Shown: positions 23,987 to 32,938 of the stretch, in pieces
How the letters are laid out: each line of letters begins with the position of its first letter
Numbering within the stretch: position 1 is the stretch's first letter
Assembly: GCA_030680075.1 (NCBI GenBank)
Contig: JAUXWR010000462.1
Location: 1 to 33,034 of the forward strand
Direction of reading: 5' to 3'
DNA length: 33,034 nucleotides
Origin: Legionella sp.
GTDB lineage: Bacteria > Pseudomonadota > Gammaproteobacteria > Legionellales > Legionellaceae
Notes under the pieces: model-generated
Seen by the model: the letters and a program-made list of their open reading frames with translations, nothing else
Databases searched by the model: none
Told to the model about the DNA's origin: nothing
Position numbers and translations under genes: made by a program

Positions 23987-25194
23987 CAGCTTATACATTA
24001 ATGCAGTTAAAACAAACGTCAACGCCTGCCGAATTTAGCAGTGCTTTACGTGAAATGGGCGAAATCTACTGGTGGGAGCCTGGAAAATTCTGGGTTATTA
24101 CCAGCTATGATCTGGCAAAAGAAGTTCTCACCAGTGAGGCTTTTAGCTGTGACCGATCGCCTTTTTTTATTTCTCGCATGCCAGAGATGAATCTCGCCTT
24201 AATCAGCGATTTTTTTAAAGTTGTCAGCAAAATGATGGTGATGAGTGATGCACCGGCGCATACGGACAGGCGACGAATTTGTTATCATGGATTTACGTCA
24301 AACGCACTCGATAAGTTAAATCCTCTTATCGAACAGACTATCAGCACGTGTTTACAATCTTTCACGCCTGATAAACCCTTTGATTTTGTAACGCAACTGG
24401 CACAAGTTATCCCGGCAACTACCCTGGCTGAATTATTTGCTATTCCCAAATCCGAGCGTCAGGATTTTTATGAATGGTCTAATACGATGACCCAGTTTTT
24501 TGGTGGCTCCACTACGTACCTCGACGAAGATGGCATTAAAGTCAATCATAGTGCTCAAAATCTATATAATTATTTTGCTGATCTCATCACCCAACGTCGT
24601 CATCATTTAAGCGATGATTTTTTAAGTACTCTGCTTAAACATCAAAATCATTTTGAATTAAGTGATGACGAAATCATCTCACAAGCGGTGATGATGTTAG
24701 TCGCAGGGCAAGTAACCACTACCGATCAATTAGGTAATAATTTATACACCTTTATCAGTACCCCCGGTTTATGGGAGCAAGTAGCGGCTAATATGAGTGA
24801 GCTTGATAAATATATCGAGGAATGCAATCGTCTGGATCCGGCAGTTACTTTTATCTTTCGGGTAACAAAAGAAGATACTTATCTGGGCACGCAATTTATC
24901 AAAGCGGGCAGTGTTATATTTATTTCAACGCATGCGGTTAACCGTGATCCGAAATATTTTAATGAGCCGGATACCATAAGTCTTGCGCGCGGTAAGACAC
25001 CTCATTACAGCTATGGCTACGGAAGTCATTACTGTCTTGGGGCAAAATTGGCAAGGGTTGAGATGCAGAGTGTTTTTAAAGCAATGCTAACGTCTTTCCC
25101 CTCACTGCGCTTTGATGAAAATTTGCCCGCCATCAGGAAACATCATAGTTTGTCATTTTCAGGGTTTGAGCAATTTGGATTACGTGAGAAATAG
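23983..25194 (+). CDS. Cytochrome P450 of the isocyanide cluster
   Basis: A 403-residue bacterial soluble P450. The heme ligand is Cys351 in YGYGSHYCLG, and the K-helix ExxR is Glu280-Cys-Asn-Arg283. The I-helix reads AGQVTTTDQLGN, with Val244 where the usual A-G-x-(D/E)-T has an acid, so proton delivery to the oxygen may be unusual. It is the last gene of the pvcA-pvcB-P450 operon (ATGA overlap) and probably tailors the isonitrile product, for example by hydroxylation or coupling. It could also be a non-classical P450. No ferredoxin gene is adjacent. Confidence 0.9.
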   Translation: MTAYTLMQLKQTSTPAEFSSALREMGEIYWWEPGKFWVITSYDLAKEVLTSEAFSCDRSPFFISRMPEMNLALISDFFKVVSKMMVMSDAPAHTDRRRICYHGFTSNALDKLNPLIEQTISTCLQSFTPDKPFDFVTQLAQVIPATTLAELFAIPKSERQDFYEWSNTMTQFFGGSTTYLDEDGIKVNHSAQNLYNYFADLITQRRHHLSDDFLSTLLKHQNHFELSDDEIISQAVMMLVAGQVTTTDQLGNNLYTFISTPGLWEQVAANMSELDKYIEECNRLDPAVTFIFRVTKEDTYLGTQFIKAGSVIFISTHAVNRDPKYFNEPDTISLARGKTPHYSYGYGSHYCLGAKLARVEMQSVFKAMLTSFPSLRFDENLPAIRKHHSLSFSGFEQFGLREK

Positions 25195-25242
25195 CAGAGT
25201 TCCCCGTATTACGCAATGCTAGGGTCTGTTGACAATTCACAG

Positions 25243-25445
25243 CCAACCTACGTGCCGCGGCTTCACAGCCAACCTACGTGCCGCGGCTTCACAGCCAGCC
25301 TACGTGCCGCGGCTTCACAGCCAGCCTACGTGCCGCGGCTTCACAGCCAGCCTACGTGCCGCGGCTTCACAGCCAACCTACGTGCCGCGGCTTCACAGCC
25401 AACCTATGTGCCGCGGCTTCACAGCCAGCCTACGTGCCGCGGCTT
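25243..25445 (+). repeat. Eight tandem 26-bp repeats
   Basis: The unit starts CCARCCTACGTGCCGCGGC and ends TTCACAG. Copies differ at only two positions (A/G in CCAACC or CCAGCC; one CTATG). The eighth is cut short by CTTGTCCGCGGCATCC. Copies are contiguous with no spacers, so this is not a CRISPR array. Confidence 0.95.
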
Positions 25446-25470
25446 GTCCGCGGCATCCAGTAGATCTCAA

Positions 25471-25740
25471 TCATTGGCAAATTTCTTCATAAAGATCACA
25501 CCATTCGGGATTAAGTTTTTCGATTAGATTTAATGTTCATGGTGTTGGCCAATTGTTGAAACGTTTTTCACGGCGAGCTGCTTCACTATACAACTCATGC
25601 GTTTCATAATCTGTGAAGCCAGGTATGAATTTATTTTTGTGCTCCCAAGTGCGCTTAATAAGGGCTGTCGTAGCTCCTACATAAAGAGTGCCGTTGCGCT
25701 AAATTGCAAGAATATAAACATAAGACGGTTGCATCATCAT
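25471..25740 (-). pseudogene. GIY-YIG nuclease-like pseudogene
   Basis: Reading the minus strand from an ATG at 25740 gives a short single-domain GIY-YIG-type protein: YVYILAI, stop, RNGTLYVGATTALIKRTWEHK, later EAARREKRFNNW, TP, stop, LNLIEKLNPEWCDLYEEICQ. Two in-frame stop codons (TAG after residue 13 and TGA after NNWPTP) and an apparent internal deletion before THELYSEAA show it is inactive. The frame is otherwise intact. Small UPF0213/YhbQ-like proteins of this type often end in ...NPEW.DLY. The gene sits between the inverted arms and may be the former cargo of the element. Confidence 0.8.
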
Positions 25741-25834
25741 TCCTTGAGTGTTGGACGAAGACCGAGATACTATCGGGGAAGTTGGGCTATCAACTTTATT
25801 TTAATTTGACCATCCACTAGATGCCGCGGACAAG

Positions 25835-25910
25835 CCGCGACACGTAGGCGGGCTGTGAAGCCGCGACACGTAGGCTGGCTGTGAAGCCGCGGCACGTAGG
25901 ATGTCTGTGA
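25835..25910 (-). repeat. Three inverted copies of the 26-bp repeat
   Basis: Reverse-complement copies of the 25243-25445 unit start at 25835, 25861 and 25887. They are more diverged (CCGCGACACG) than the left array, next to an inverted copy of the CCGCGGACAAGCCGCG junction. Confidence 0.85.
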
Positions 25911-25963
25911 ATTGTCAACAGAGCCTAATACGGGCTACCTCTATAGTCCGAAATTATTCCAGA

Positions 25964-26677
25964 CTAAACCATGATTTCCTGAAAAAAATCAGCCATCGCC
26001 TGTAAAGAGCGGCGTTCGGCTCTTGCATTATAGATAGTTCCCAATTTTTCATCATGGGCATCGGGGTTCGTAAAGGCGTGCTCTGTATGACCATATTGAT
26101 GTACTTGCCAATCGACTTGAGCCTTTGTCATTTCCTGACAAAATGCATTCACTGCATCAGGTTTTACCATTGGATCATCATAACCGTGCAGGGCTAAAAC
26201 TTTGGCTTTAATAGTTTCATCAGGTAAATGCTCAGGCCTGTTTAATAACCCATGAAAACTGACTACTCCTCTGACATTCGCCCCGCTTCGCGCCAAATCA
26301 AGCACACATAAGCCGCCGAAACAAAACCCGATAGCACCAATCCTGCTACTATCAACCTCGGGCAGCGCAATTAATGCGTCTAAAGCCGCCTGCATACGGG
26401 CTCTTAATAAACCCCTATCCTCAAGGAGGGGTTGCATAAGTGCCATTTTTTCATCATTATTATCACCTGTCCTGCCATGACCATACATATCAATAGCAAA
26501 ACCAATATAGCCCATTTTTGCGAGCATCTCGGCTTTTTGACGAGCAAAATTATTTTGCCCTGACCAATCATGGGCGACTAAAACAGCCGCACGCGGTTGC
26601 TTGTTTTCCGAATTTGAAGCCACAAAACCATGAAACGCTTCATTGCCATGATGATAGATGACCGTTGATGTCTGCAT
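25964..26677 (-). CDS. Dienelactone hydrolase family protein
   Basis: A 237-residue alpha/beta hydrolase of the DLH family. It has a cysteine nucleophile in GFCFGG (Cys119), the acid in HGYDDPM (Asp168) and the His in HTEHAF (His200). Classical members hydrolyse dienelactone in the chlorocatechol pathway, but most chromosomal copies are general detoxifying hydrolases, and no other catechol genes are near. AGTAAGGA lies before the ATG. It is divergent from the hydrolase at 26810. Confidence 0.92.
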   Translation of the reverse strand: MQTSTVIYHHGNEAFHGFVASNSENKQPRAAVLVAHDWSGQNNFARQKAEMLAKMGYIGFAIDMYGHGRTGDNNDEKMALMQPLLEDRGLLRARMQAALDALIALPEVDSSRIGAIGFCFGGLCVLDLARSGANVRGVVSFHGLLNRPEHLPDETIKAKVLALHGYDDPMVKPDAVNAFCQEMTKAQVDWQVHQYGHTEHAFTNPDAHDEKLGTIYNARAERRSLQAMADFFQEIMV

Positions 26678-26809
26678 ATAAAAATCCTTACTTTTTTTAA
26701 TTATGTCAGTCTAGAAGGATTTAAAAAAATGTCCAGTACATTGATTCATTTATAAATTCTTATTTTTAGACTATGCTTTATGCATAGAGTAACTAATAGG
26801 ATAGTTGCT

Positions 26810-27670
26810 ATGATAGCGAATTTTTTGACAGGAATGAGGGATTTTTTTCATGCTCAATTATGTTATCAACTATTTATTACACCGCTCCCTATTCCTCTAG
26901 AAAAAGAGTACCGTGACTTTGCCCTTCGAGCCTGTGAATTTGTTGAAAATAATCGCACCAATGTAATTGACTGCTCCTCACCCAGGCATCATGTAATTCA
27001 TCACTTTGCGCAAAAAGATAATCCCGCTGCCAAAAAAATACTGATAACGCACGGCTGGATGTCACGTGCCGCCTATATGGTCAAGATTATTCGTGCACTA
27101 CATAAACAAGGCTATGATGTGTATGCTCTTGACTTCCCAGCTCATGGTGAAGCAAAAGGCTTGCAACTGACATGGACAGATTCCGTTATTATTTTAAAAG
27201 AAACCCTCAACAAACTAGGTCCATTTTATGGCGTAATTGGTCACTCTTTCGGCGGATCCATGTTATTAAATACCTTAAATCTTGCAAGCCAACTTCCAGA
27301 GTGGCAGGTTGACACCCTTCCAGAGCGAGCAGTCTTGATTGCCTCGCCTACCAATATGCGCACACCTGTTGGAAAATTAGCCAGACGATTTAAACTTAGC
27401 GGCCAGGCATATCTGTTGTTGCGTGAGGCTATTCGACAAAACTCAAACACCCATATCCGGCATCTTCACACGCGCCATTTTATCAGGAAAGGTGAAATTC
27501 CTATCCTCTGTATTCATGGTAACGATGATCATACCATTGACCCTCACGAATCCATCAGCTTCTGTCGCCATTATCCGCATGCCTCTTTGGCATTGATTCC
27601 CGGCATTGATCATGTTGGCGTTTTAATTGATGAACGAGTGGAAGCCATCGTAAGTAATTTTTTGCTTTAA
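26810..27670 (+). CDS. Alpha/beta hydrolase
   Basis: A 286-residue alpha/beta hydrolase: oxyanion region LITHGWMSRAA, nucleophile Ser146 in GHSFGGS, an acid at HGNDDHT (Asp239 or 240) and His268 in GIDHVG. There are cap-like insertions between strands. The start at 26810 follows AGGATAGTTGCT; an ATG ten codons earlier (26780) is in frame but has no ribosome-binding site. It ends 8 bp from the convergent ABC permease gene. Substrate unknown; an acyl or lipid esterase is possible. Confidence 0.85.
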   Translation: MIANFLTGMRDFFHAQLCYQLFITPLPIPLEKEYRDFALRACEFVENNRTNVIDCSSPRHHVIHHFAQKDNPAAKKILITHGWMSRAAYMVKIIRALHKQGYDVYALDFPAHGEAKGLQLTWTDSVIILKETLNKLGPFYGVIGHSFGGSMLLNTLNLASQLPEWQVDTLPERAVLIASPTNMRTPVGKLARRFKLSGQAYLLLREAIRQNSNTHIRHLHTRHFIRKGEIPILCIHGNDDHTIDPHESISFCRHYPHASLALIPGIDHVGVLIDERVEAIVSNFLL

Positions 27671-27678
27671 TAAATTTA

Positions 27679-28803
27679 TTAATCCAGTGTCTGCTTAAAT
27701 CGCCTGAACCCTATTACCATAACGGTTAAGGTAAAAACTAAAATGGGAATTATCTCTCGCCATACGTCCAAAAATCCATTACCTTTCAATAAAATCCCAC
27801 GCACAATAGTGAGAAAATGAGTTAAAGGTAGCACGTTACCTATCCACTGCGCCCATTCTGGCATACCGCGAAAAGGAAACATGAATCCTGATAATAATAT
27901 CGATGGTAAAAAGAAAAACATGGCACTTTGTATAGCTTGTAACTGATTCGTCGCAAGTGTTGAGAAAGTAAGCCCCATAGCAAGATTAGCCGCAATAAAA
28001 GGCAGGCATAAAATCAGAAGCAATAAAATACTCCCTTGCATGGGGACTGCAAAAAGTAACCAGGCTAAAAAAAGGATTAACAACGCCTGTGCGTAGCCCA
28101 CCATGATGTAAGGCAGTATTTTTCCAATCATGATTTCCATGCGGGTTAATGGTGTGGCCATCAGATTTTCCATGGTTCCTCGCTCATATTCCCGTGTTAT
28201 TACCAAGGCCGTAATAATAACCATTGTCATGGTTAATACCACACCTAAGAGCCCCGGAACAATGTTGTACGCTGAGATAGCGAGCGGGTTATAAACTGCA
28301 TTTACCAAGGGTTGATATGGTGGCAGCGTTGCATTTAGAGACGTCAAAGGCCCTGTTAATTCTTCTTTTAGGGCTAAAGGTGCAAGTTCTGTAAATACGG
28401 AAACGGCACGGCTTGTCGCAGCAGGGTCGCTTGCATCGGCTTCGAGTAAAAGACCTGGTGTTAAGCCCCTGACCAAATCGCGTGTAAAATCAGGGGGGAA
28501 ATTAACGATAAATTGCACTTTACCGCGTCTTAATAAATTATGAGCCTCTTCTTCACTTACCGACGGACTTATAAATTTAAAATAGGTGGAGTTTTCCATG
28601 CTCACCAAAATACGGCGGGTGAAATTGCTCTGATCAGCATTAATAATAGCCGTTGGTAAATATTTGGGATTGTTGTTAATTGCAAATCCAAATAAGATTA
28701 ACTGCATTAGTGGGATACCAATAATCATCGCAAATGTTGCCTTGTCGCGCTTCATTTGGATAAATTCTTTGATCATGACGGATAAAAGTCGAGAAGCCTT
28801 CAA
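27679..28803 (-). CDS. ABC-2 type transporter permease (YhhJ/YbhR-like)
   Basis: A 374-residue inner-membrane permease. It has one N-terminal membrane span (ATFAMIIGIPLMQLILFGFAI), a long periplasmic region (about 45-170) and five more spans in the C-terminal half (for example VVLTMTMVIITALVI and FFLPSILLSGFMF). The ABC-2 layout with a large loop is that of YbhS/YbhR/YhhJ drug or metabolite exporters. It is the last gene of the HlyD - ATPase - permease operon, with an ATGA overlap to the ATPase. The export substrate is unknown. Confidence 0.92.
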   Translation of the reverse strand: MKASRLLSVMIKEFIQMKRDKATFAMIIGIPLMQLILFGFAINNNPKYLPTAIINADQSNFTRRILVSMENSTYFKFISPSVSEEEAHNLLRRGKVQFIVNFPPDFTRDLVRGLTPGLLLEADASDPAATSRAVSVFTELAPLALKEELTGPLTSLNATLPPYQPLVNAVYNPLAISAYNIVPGLLGVVLTMTMVIITALVITREYERGTMENLMATPLTRMEIMIGKILPYIMVGYAQALLILFLAWLLFAVPMQGSILLLLILCLPFIAANLAMGLTFSTLATNQLQAIQSAMFFFLPSILLSGFMFPFRGMPEWAQWIGNVLPLTHFLTIVRGILLKGNGFLDVWREIIPILVFTLTVMVIGFRRFKQTLD

Positions 28804-29726
28804 TTGAATTCTCCCTGAGATTTTTTTACAAGGCTAATAAAAGCATCTTCAAGAGTGGGTTCAATGACTTGCCACTGAATGGCATATTTTCTGGCTAAAG
28901 CGTTCAATCCTTTTTCAATTTGATGGCTATCGTAGCCTGATACATGAAGCTGATTACCAAATAACGCGGCTTGTTCAACGCCTTCAATTTGTTTAGCCTG
29001 TTGTAATAAACGAGTTGTCACCTCGCCTGTAATTTGCCAGGTGAGAAGATGTGTCGAGGCAATAACCTCATCAACAGTTCCTGTTATTAACAATTCGCCG
29101 TATGCCAAATACGCAAGGCGCGTGCACCTTTGCGCTTCATCCATATAATGGGTGGAGACCAGCGTGGTTATACCTTCCTCACTAAGGCTATGAATTTTAT
29201 CCCAGAACTCCCGCCGGGCAATGGGGTCGACCCCTGCAGTAGGCTCATCTAACAATAGTAAGGCGGGTTTATGCAATAAACAGGCGGCCAGAGCTACGCG
29301 TTGTTTCCAACCACCTGACAATAATCCGGTTAACTGCTTTCGCCGTTGTTGCAGGCCTAAAGATTCAAGCGCTTCTTCTACACGCTCTTCGCGATTTTCT
29401 ATCCCATACACTCGAGCTACAAAATTGAGATTTTCTTCGATACTTAAATCAGTATAAAAACTGAATTTTTGGGTCATGTAGCCTACGTGTTGTTTAATTT
29501 GGCGAGATTGCGTGAGAATATCGAACCCCAAACAAGTACCTCTTCCTGCATCAGGTGTTAACAGACCACATAACATGCGGATAGTTGTGGTTTTTCCACT
29601 GCCATTAGGGCCCAAGAAGCCGAAAACCTCTCCTTTTTTAACATGCAAATCGACGTCATTTACTACTACTTTATGGTCAAAGCTTTTGCATAGGCCAGTA
29701 ACGTCGATAATAACCTCAGCGCTCAT
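28800..29726 (-). CDS. ABC transporter ATP-binding protein (YbhF/YhiH-like)
   Basis: A 308-residue ABC ATPase with a single nucleotide-binding domain: Walker A GPNGSGKT (39-46), signature LSGGWKQ (136-142), Walker B LLLLDEP (Asp160-Glu161) and the H-loop STHYMDEA. It is about half the length of YbhF, which has two such domains; the short form is common in other bacteria. It couples with the permease and the lipoprotein HlyD subunit for export. ATGA overlaps connect all three genes. Confidence 0.95.
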   Translation of the reverse strand: MSAEVIIDVTGLCKSFDHKVVVNDVDLHVKKGEVFGFLGPNGSGKTTTIRMLCGLLTPDAGRGTCLGFDILTQSRQIKQHVGYMTQKFSFYTDLSIEENLNFVARVYGIENREERVEEALESLGLQQRRKQLTGLLSGGWKQRVALAACLLHKPALLLLDEPTAGVDPIARREFWDKIHSLSEEGITTLVSTHYMDEAQRCTRLAYLAYGELLITGTVDEVIASTHLLTWQITGEVTTRLLQQAKQIEGVEQAALFGNQLHVSGYDSHQIEKGLNALARKYAIQWQVIEPTLEDAFISLVKKSQGEFN

Positions 29727-30664
29727 TTCAAATACACCGTTACGGGTTGTCCGGGCTTATATTGGTTAAAATCAGGTAAGCTTGCTTTAATACGAAATAC
29801 TAATTTATCATTATTTTCACGACTATAAACCAAAGGCGGAATATATTGGGCTTCCGGTGAAATATAACTAATTGTCGCCTCAGTGGTATTAGTGCAGCCA
29901 TAACAATTAATCGCTATTTTCTGGCCAATTTTAATGCTTGCTAGCGTTTGAACCGGCACATAAAATTCAACCTTGATATTGGCGGGTGTTAATATCGCCA
30001 ATACAGCTTTTTCACTGCCCACAAACTCACCTTCGTGATAATAGGTATCAAACACTACTCCGCTTGCGGGTGCATGTATTTCTTTTTGAGCCAATTGCCA
30101 CTGGGCTTCATGATATTGGGCAGAAAGTGCGGAAATTTGCTCTTGTTGCGCCTTTATTTTTTCTTCTCGCCCACCAAGTTGCGCTAACTCAAGGTTCGCC
30201 GCATATTGCGCTTTAAGCTTTTGTTGCCGGGTAAGATTAGCAATAGCCACATCAAGGGAATCTTTATCAACCGCATTTTTTTTATAAAGCTCACGATAAC
30301 GATTTACCCGAATTTCCGCTAATTGCATATCTGCGTCTGCTTGCTCAATCTGAGCTTTTATTGCCAAAATTTCAGGCGCACGTTTTGGATTTATTAAATC
30401 TTTAAGCAGATGCTTTGCTTCATCCAGTTTTTCTTCATATTCTTTTACAAATAAAGACTGTGGTTCCTTATCAAGCTTAAATAAAAGTTGCCCTTTTTTT
30501 ACCGAATCCCCACGGTCTACCGGCAGATAAATAAGCCGCCCCGAATTGGGTGACGCCAGGTAGATATTCTCCCCTTCAATGTACCCTTGAAATTGAGGTT
30601 TATCCGATTTGTCGCAACTGGTGATAAAAATGACAATGAAAAAAAATATCCATCTCAGCTTCAT
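29723..30664 (-). CDS. HlyD-family membrane-fusion lipoprotein (YbhG/YhiI-like)
   Basis: A 313-residue periplasmic adaptor. It begins with a lipoprotein signal, IFFFIVIFITSC (lipobox Cys17), then an N-terminal biotinyl-lipoyl segment (GRLIYLPVDRGDSVKKGQLLFKLD), a long coiled coil (about 75-190; VKEYEEKLDEAKHLL..., with ALSAQYHEAQWQLAQKE), the second lipoyl half (HAPASGVVFDTYYHEGEF) and a beta-barrel C-terminus. It links an ABC-2 exporter to an outer-membrane channel such as TolC. It is first in the operon and divergent from glutathione reductase. Confidence 0.93.
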   Translation of the reverse strand: MKLRWIFFFIVIFITSCDKSDKPQFQGYIEGENIYLASPNSGRLIYLPVDRGDSVKKGQLLFKLDKEPQSLFVKEYEEKLDEAKHLLKDLINPKRAPEILAIKAQIEQADADMQLAEIRVNRYRELYKKNAVDKDSLDVAIANLTRQQKLKAQYAANLELAQLGGREEKIKAQQEQISALSAQYHEAQWQLAQKEIHAPASGVVFDTYYHEGEFVGSEKAVLAILTPANIKVEFYVPVQTLASIKIGQKIAINCYGCTNTTEATISYISPEAQYIPPLVYSRENNDKLVFRIKASLPDFNQYKPGQPVTVYLK

Positions 30665-30801
30665 AGATCGCGCGCATGTTAAGATTAATACTTTCTATAG
30701 TGACCCTAAATGTATTTTTGAGCAAATAATTTGATCTTCCCAGGCGCCTTTCGGGCTGTTAATCTGGAAAATATCCAATTATGAAGCGTTGCGGTGAATA
30801 A

Positions 30802-32151
30802 ATGAAGTTTGACTTAATTGTTTTAGGTGGTGGCAGTGGCGGCATTGCCAGTGCGACTCGTGCAGCCAAGTATGGCGCAAGAGTCGCCGTGGTAGAAAAG
30901 AGTCACCTGGGGGGCACGTGCGTTAATTTTGGCTGCGTACCTAAAAAGGTGATGTTTAATGCCTCGATGATGGCAGAAACAATGCAAAAATCCGTGGATT
31001 ATGGTTTTGACCCGGTTAAGGTTAACTTAAATTGGCAAACGCTCGTCCAAAAACGTAATGCCTATATCGAAAGACTACGTGACATTTACGCGACTCGTTT
31101 TACAACGCTTGATATTACCAGGCTGCACGGCCACGGCAAATTTATAGATGCTCATACCATTAATGTAGCAGGTAAAAACTATCAGGCACCCCACATTATT
31201 ATTGCAACAGGCGGCAAACCTACCCTCCCTCCTGATTCAAAAGGAGTCGAGCACACTATTGATTCTGATGGCTTTTTCGCTCTTACAACCAAACCTCAAA
31301 AGGTAGCTGTCATTGGAGGTGGCTATATTGGCGTAGAACTGGCTGGAGTATTACAGGGTCTTGGCGTTGAAACGCATTTATTGTTGCGAGGTAATCGCCC
31401 GCTTAGTCGCTTTGATACGATGTTGGGTGATACGTTATTAGAAATCATGCGTCAACAAGGAATACAGGTTCATTTAAATCATCAAGCTCAATCTATCACA
31501 GCAGATGATGGCGGTAAAAAATCCATTCAATGCGTGAGTGGCGCTGAGATTACAGCCTTAGATACAGTAATTATGGCGGTGGGGCGTTCTCCACGAACGG
31601 TTGATTTGAATCTTGAGGGGATTGGCTTACAGACAGATAAGCGCGGCTTAATTAAGGTCGATCCATTTCAAAATACCAACATTGAGGGGATTTACGCCAT
31701 TGGAGACGTAATTGACGCACCAGCTCTCACACCCGTTGCCATTGCCGCAGGACGTCGTTTATGTGACCGATTGTTTGGTGGTCAAAAGGATGCTCATTTA
31801 TCCTACGACAACATCCCGTCTGTCGTATTCAGTCATCCACCTGTCGGGAGTGTGGGGCTTAGCGAAGCCGATGCTGTGGCAAAATTCGGTGCGGAACATA
31901 TCAACGTTTACAAAACACGATTTAATCCCATGATTGATGCATTAAGTGAAGAAAAAACACCGACGGCGATGAAGCTGGTAACACAAGGACTTGAAGAAAA
32001 AATCATTGGCGTCCATATTATAGGATATAGCGCCGATGAAATGCTGCAAGGCTTTGGGGTTGCTGTTAAAATGGGCGCCTGTAAACGCGATTTCGACAAT
32101 ACAGTCGCCATTCATCCAACCAGTTCGGAAGAGCTGGTAACTATGGTATAA
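30802..32151 (+). CDS. gor: Glutathione reductase
   Basis: A 449-residue homodimeric flavoprotein that reduces GSSG with NADPH. It has the FAD motif GGGSGG (10-15), the redox disulfide [13 protein letters not shown] (Cys40-Cys45), the NAD(P) motif GGGYIGVE with RG following, and the C-terminal catalytic HPTSSEE (His438, Glu443). VNFGCVPKK is a glutathione-reductase version of the site, which separates it from lipoamide dehydrogenase. The start has GGTGA eight nt upstream. The gamma-carbonic anhydrase gene begins 11 bp after it and may be cotranscribed. Confidence 0.95.
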   Translation: MKFDLIVLGGGSGGIASATRAAKYGARVAVVEKSHLGGTCVNFGCVPKKVMFNASMMAETMQKSVDYGFDPVKVNLNWQTLVQKRNAYIERLRDIYATRFTTLDITRLHGHGKFIDAHTINVAGKNYQAPHIIIATGGKPTLPPDSKGVEHTIDSDGFFALTTKPQKVAVIGGGYIGVELAGVLQGLGVETHLLLRGNRPLSRFDTMLGDTLLEIMRQQGIQVHLNHQAQSITADDGGKKSIQCVSGAEITALDTVIMAVGRSPRTVDLNLEGIGLQTDKRGLIKVDPFQNTNIEGIYAIGDVIDAPALTPVAIAAGRRLCDRLFGGQKDAHLSYDNIPSVVFSHPPVGSVGLSEADAVAKFGAEHINVYKTRFNPMIDALSEEKTPTAMKLVTQGLEEKIIGVHIIGYSADEMLQGFGVAVKMGACKRDFDNTVAIHPTSSEELVTMV

Positions 32152-32161
32152 GGTTTATCCT

Positions 32162-32692
32162 ATGCATCCATCTATCAGACCCTTTGAATCTATATACCCA
32201 ACCTTGGGCGAACGAGTATACATTGATCCCACAGCAGTCGTAATTGGCGATGTCACGTTGGCTGATGATGTATCGGTATGGCCAATGGCTGTGATCCGTG
32301 GGGATGTGAACTCCATACATATCAGTGAAGGCTGTAATATTCAGGATGCGGCTATATTGCACGCGACTCATGAAGGCCCGTTTACTCCCGGCGGAAGGCA
32401 ATTATATTTAGGCAAGAATGTAACTGTTGGTCATCAAGCTGTGTTACATGCCTGTCATATTGAAGGAGAGAGCCTGATTGGTATTGGTGCGTTAATACTT
32501 GACGCCGTTCATATTGAACAGCATGTCATGGTAGCGGCCGGCAGCGTGGTACCGCCAGGTAAACGTTTGTTGAGTGGTTATTTATATTTAGGCAGTCCAG
32601 CACGAGCTGTAAGACATCTAACAGAAGATGAACTGACTAATTTAAACTATTCAGCCAATCATTATATTAAGCTTAAAGCGAAATACCTTTAA
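32162..32692 (+). CDS. Gamma-class carbonic anhydrase family protein (YrdA-like)
   Basis: A 176-residue left-handed beta-helix (hexapeptide repeat) protein. The metal ligands are His67, His91 and His96, with the five-residue spacing of the last two as in Methanosarcina Cam (LHAT, VGHQAVLHACHIEG). E. coli YrdA/PaaY-type proteins keep the fold, but many have little measured CO2 hydration activity, so the reaction is not certain. AGG lies before the ATG, 11 bp after gor, and a terminator follows. Confidence 0.92.
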   Translation: MHPSIRPFESIYPTLGERVYIDPTAVVIGDVTLADDVSVWPMAVIRGDVNSIHISEGCNIQDAAILHATHEGPFTPGGRQLYLGKNVTVGHQAVLHACHIEGESLIGIGALILDAVHIEQHVMVAAGSVVPPGKRLLSGYLYLGSPARAVRHLTEDELTNLNYSANHYIKLKAKYL

Positions 32693-32699
32693 CCGTTAA

Positions 32700-32722
32700 C
32701 GCCTCCCAAAGGCGCTTTTTTG
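32700..32722 (+). terminator. Rho-independent terminator after the gamma-carbonic anhydrase gene
   Basis: CGCCT (32700-32704) pairs with AGGCG (32710-32714) around a 5-nt loop and is followed by C and six T. The stem is short but in the right place, just past the stop of the last plus-strand gene. Confidence 0.7.
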
Positions 32723-32900
32723 TGGCGTCACGAAGCATAAGTATATAATTTTTGCCTAGACATATGCTTCAAGACGGGGTTTCCTCTCCTCTGGAGCCAC
32801 GAAAAGGTTCTGAGGTTAAAGAATTTAGGGCACTATTAGGCTCTTACCCACCAAGGTGTGAAACTAGAAGCCTCTGCTCATGATATCACTTTGAAAAAGG

Positions 32901-32929
32901 CAAAAAAAAAGCGGCTAAAAAGCCGCTTT
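32901..32929 (-). terminator. Rho-independent terminator of the rRNA operon
   Basis: On the minus strand a 9-bp stem AAAGCGGCT / AGCCGCTTT with a 4-nt loop (32908-32929) is followed by nine T (32902-32910 on the plus strand are A). It lies about 10 bp past the 5S rRNA 3' end. Confidence 0.85.
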
Positions 32930-32938
32930 CGGAATAAA

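Larger units (their letters stand above)
25222..25925. mobile_element. 704-bp inverted-repeat element with 26-bp tandem repeats and a dead GIY-YIG gene
   Basis: Terminal inverted repeats of 21 bp (25222-25242 and 25905-25925, one mismatch) begin GGGTCTGTTGACAATT and GGCTCTGTTGACAATT. They are flanked by TA on both sides, as for TA-target elements. Inside are 26-bp repeats, eight on the left and three inverted on the right, and a broken GIY-YIG frame on the minus strand. No transposase is present, so it would be non-autonomous. It fills most of the gap between the P450 and dienelactone hydrolase genes. Confidence 0.65.

Noticed and set aside
25243..25445. CRISPR array
   Set aside because: The 26-bp units are contiguous with no spacers between them and no cas genes are nearby.
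25216..25527. Overlapping frames coding for SQPTCRGFTA-type repeats, suggesting a repeat protein
   Set aside because: All three plus-strand frames are open because of the 26-bp tandem repeat. There is no ribosome-binding site and the frames end just past the array.
30802..32151. Dihydrolipoamide dehydrogenase or mercuric reductase instead of glutathione reductase
   Set aside because: [10 protein letters not shown] and the short 449-residue length with HPTSSEE fit glutathione reductase. There is no lipoyl or heavy-metal domain.
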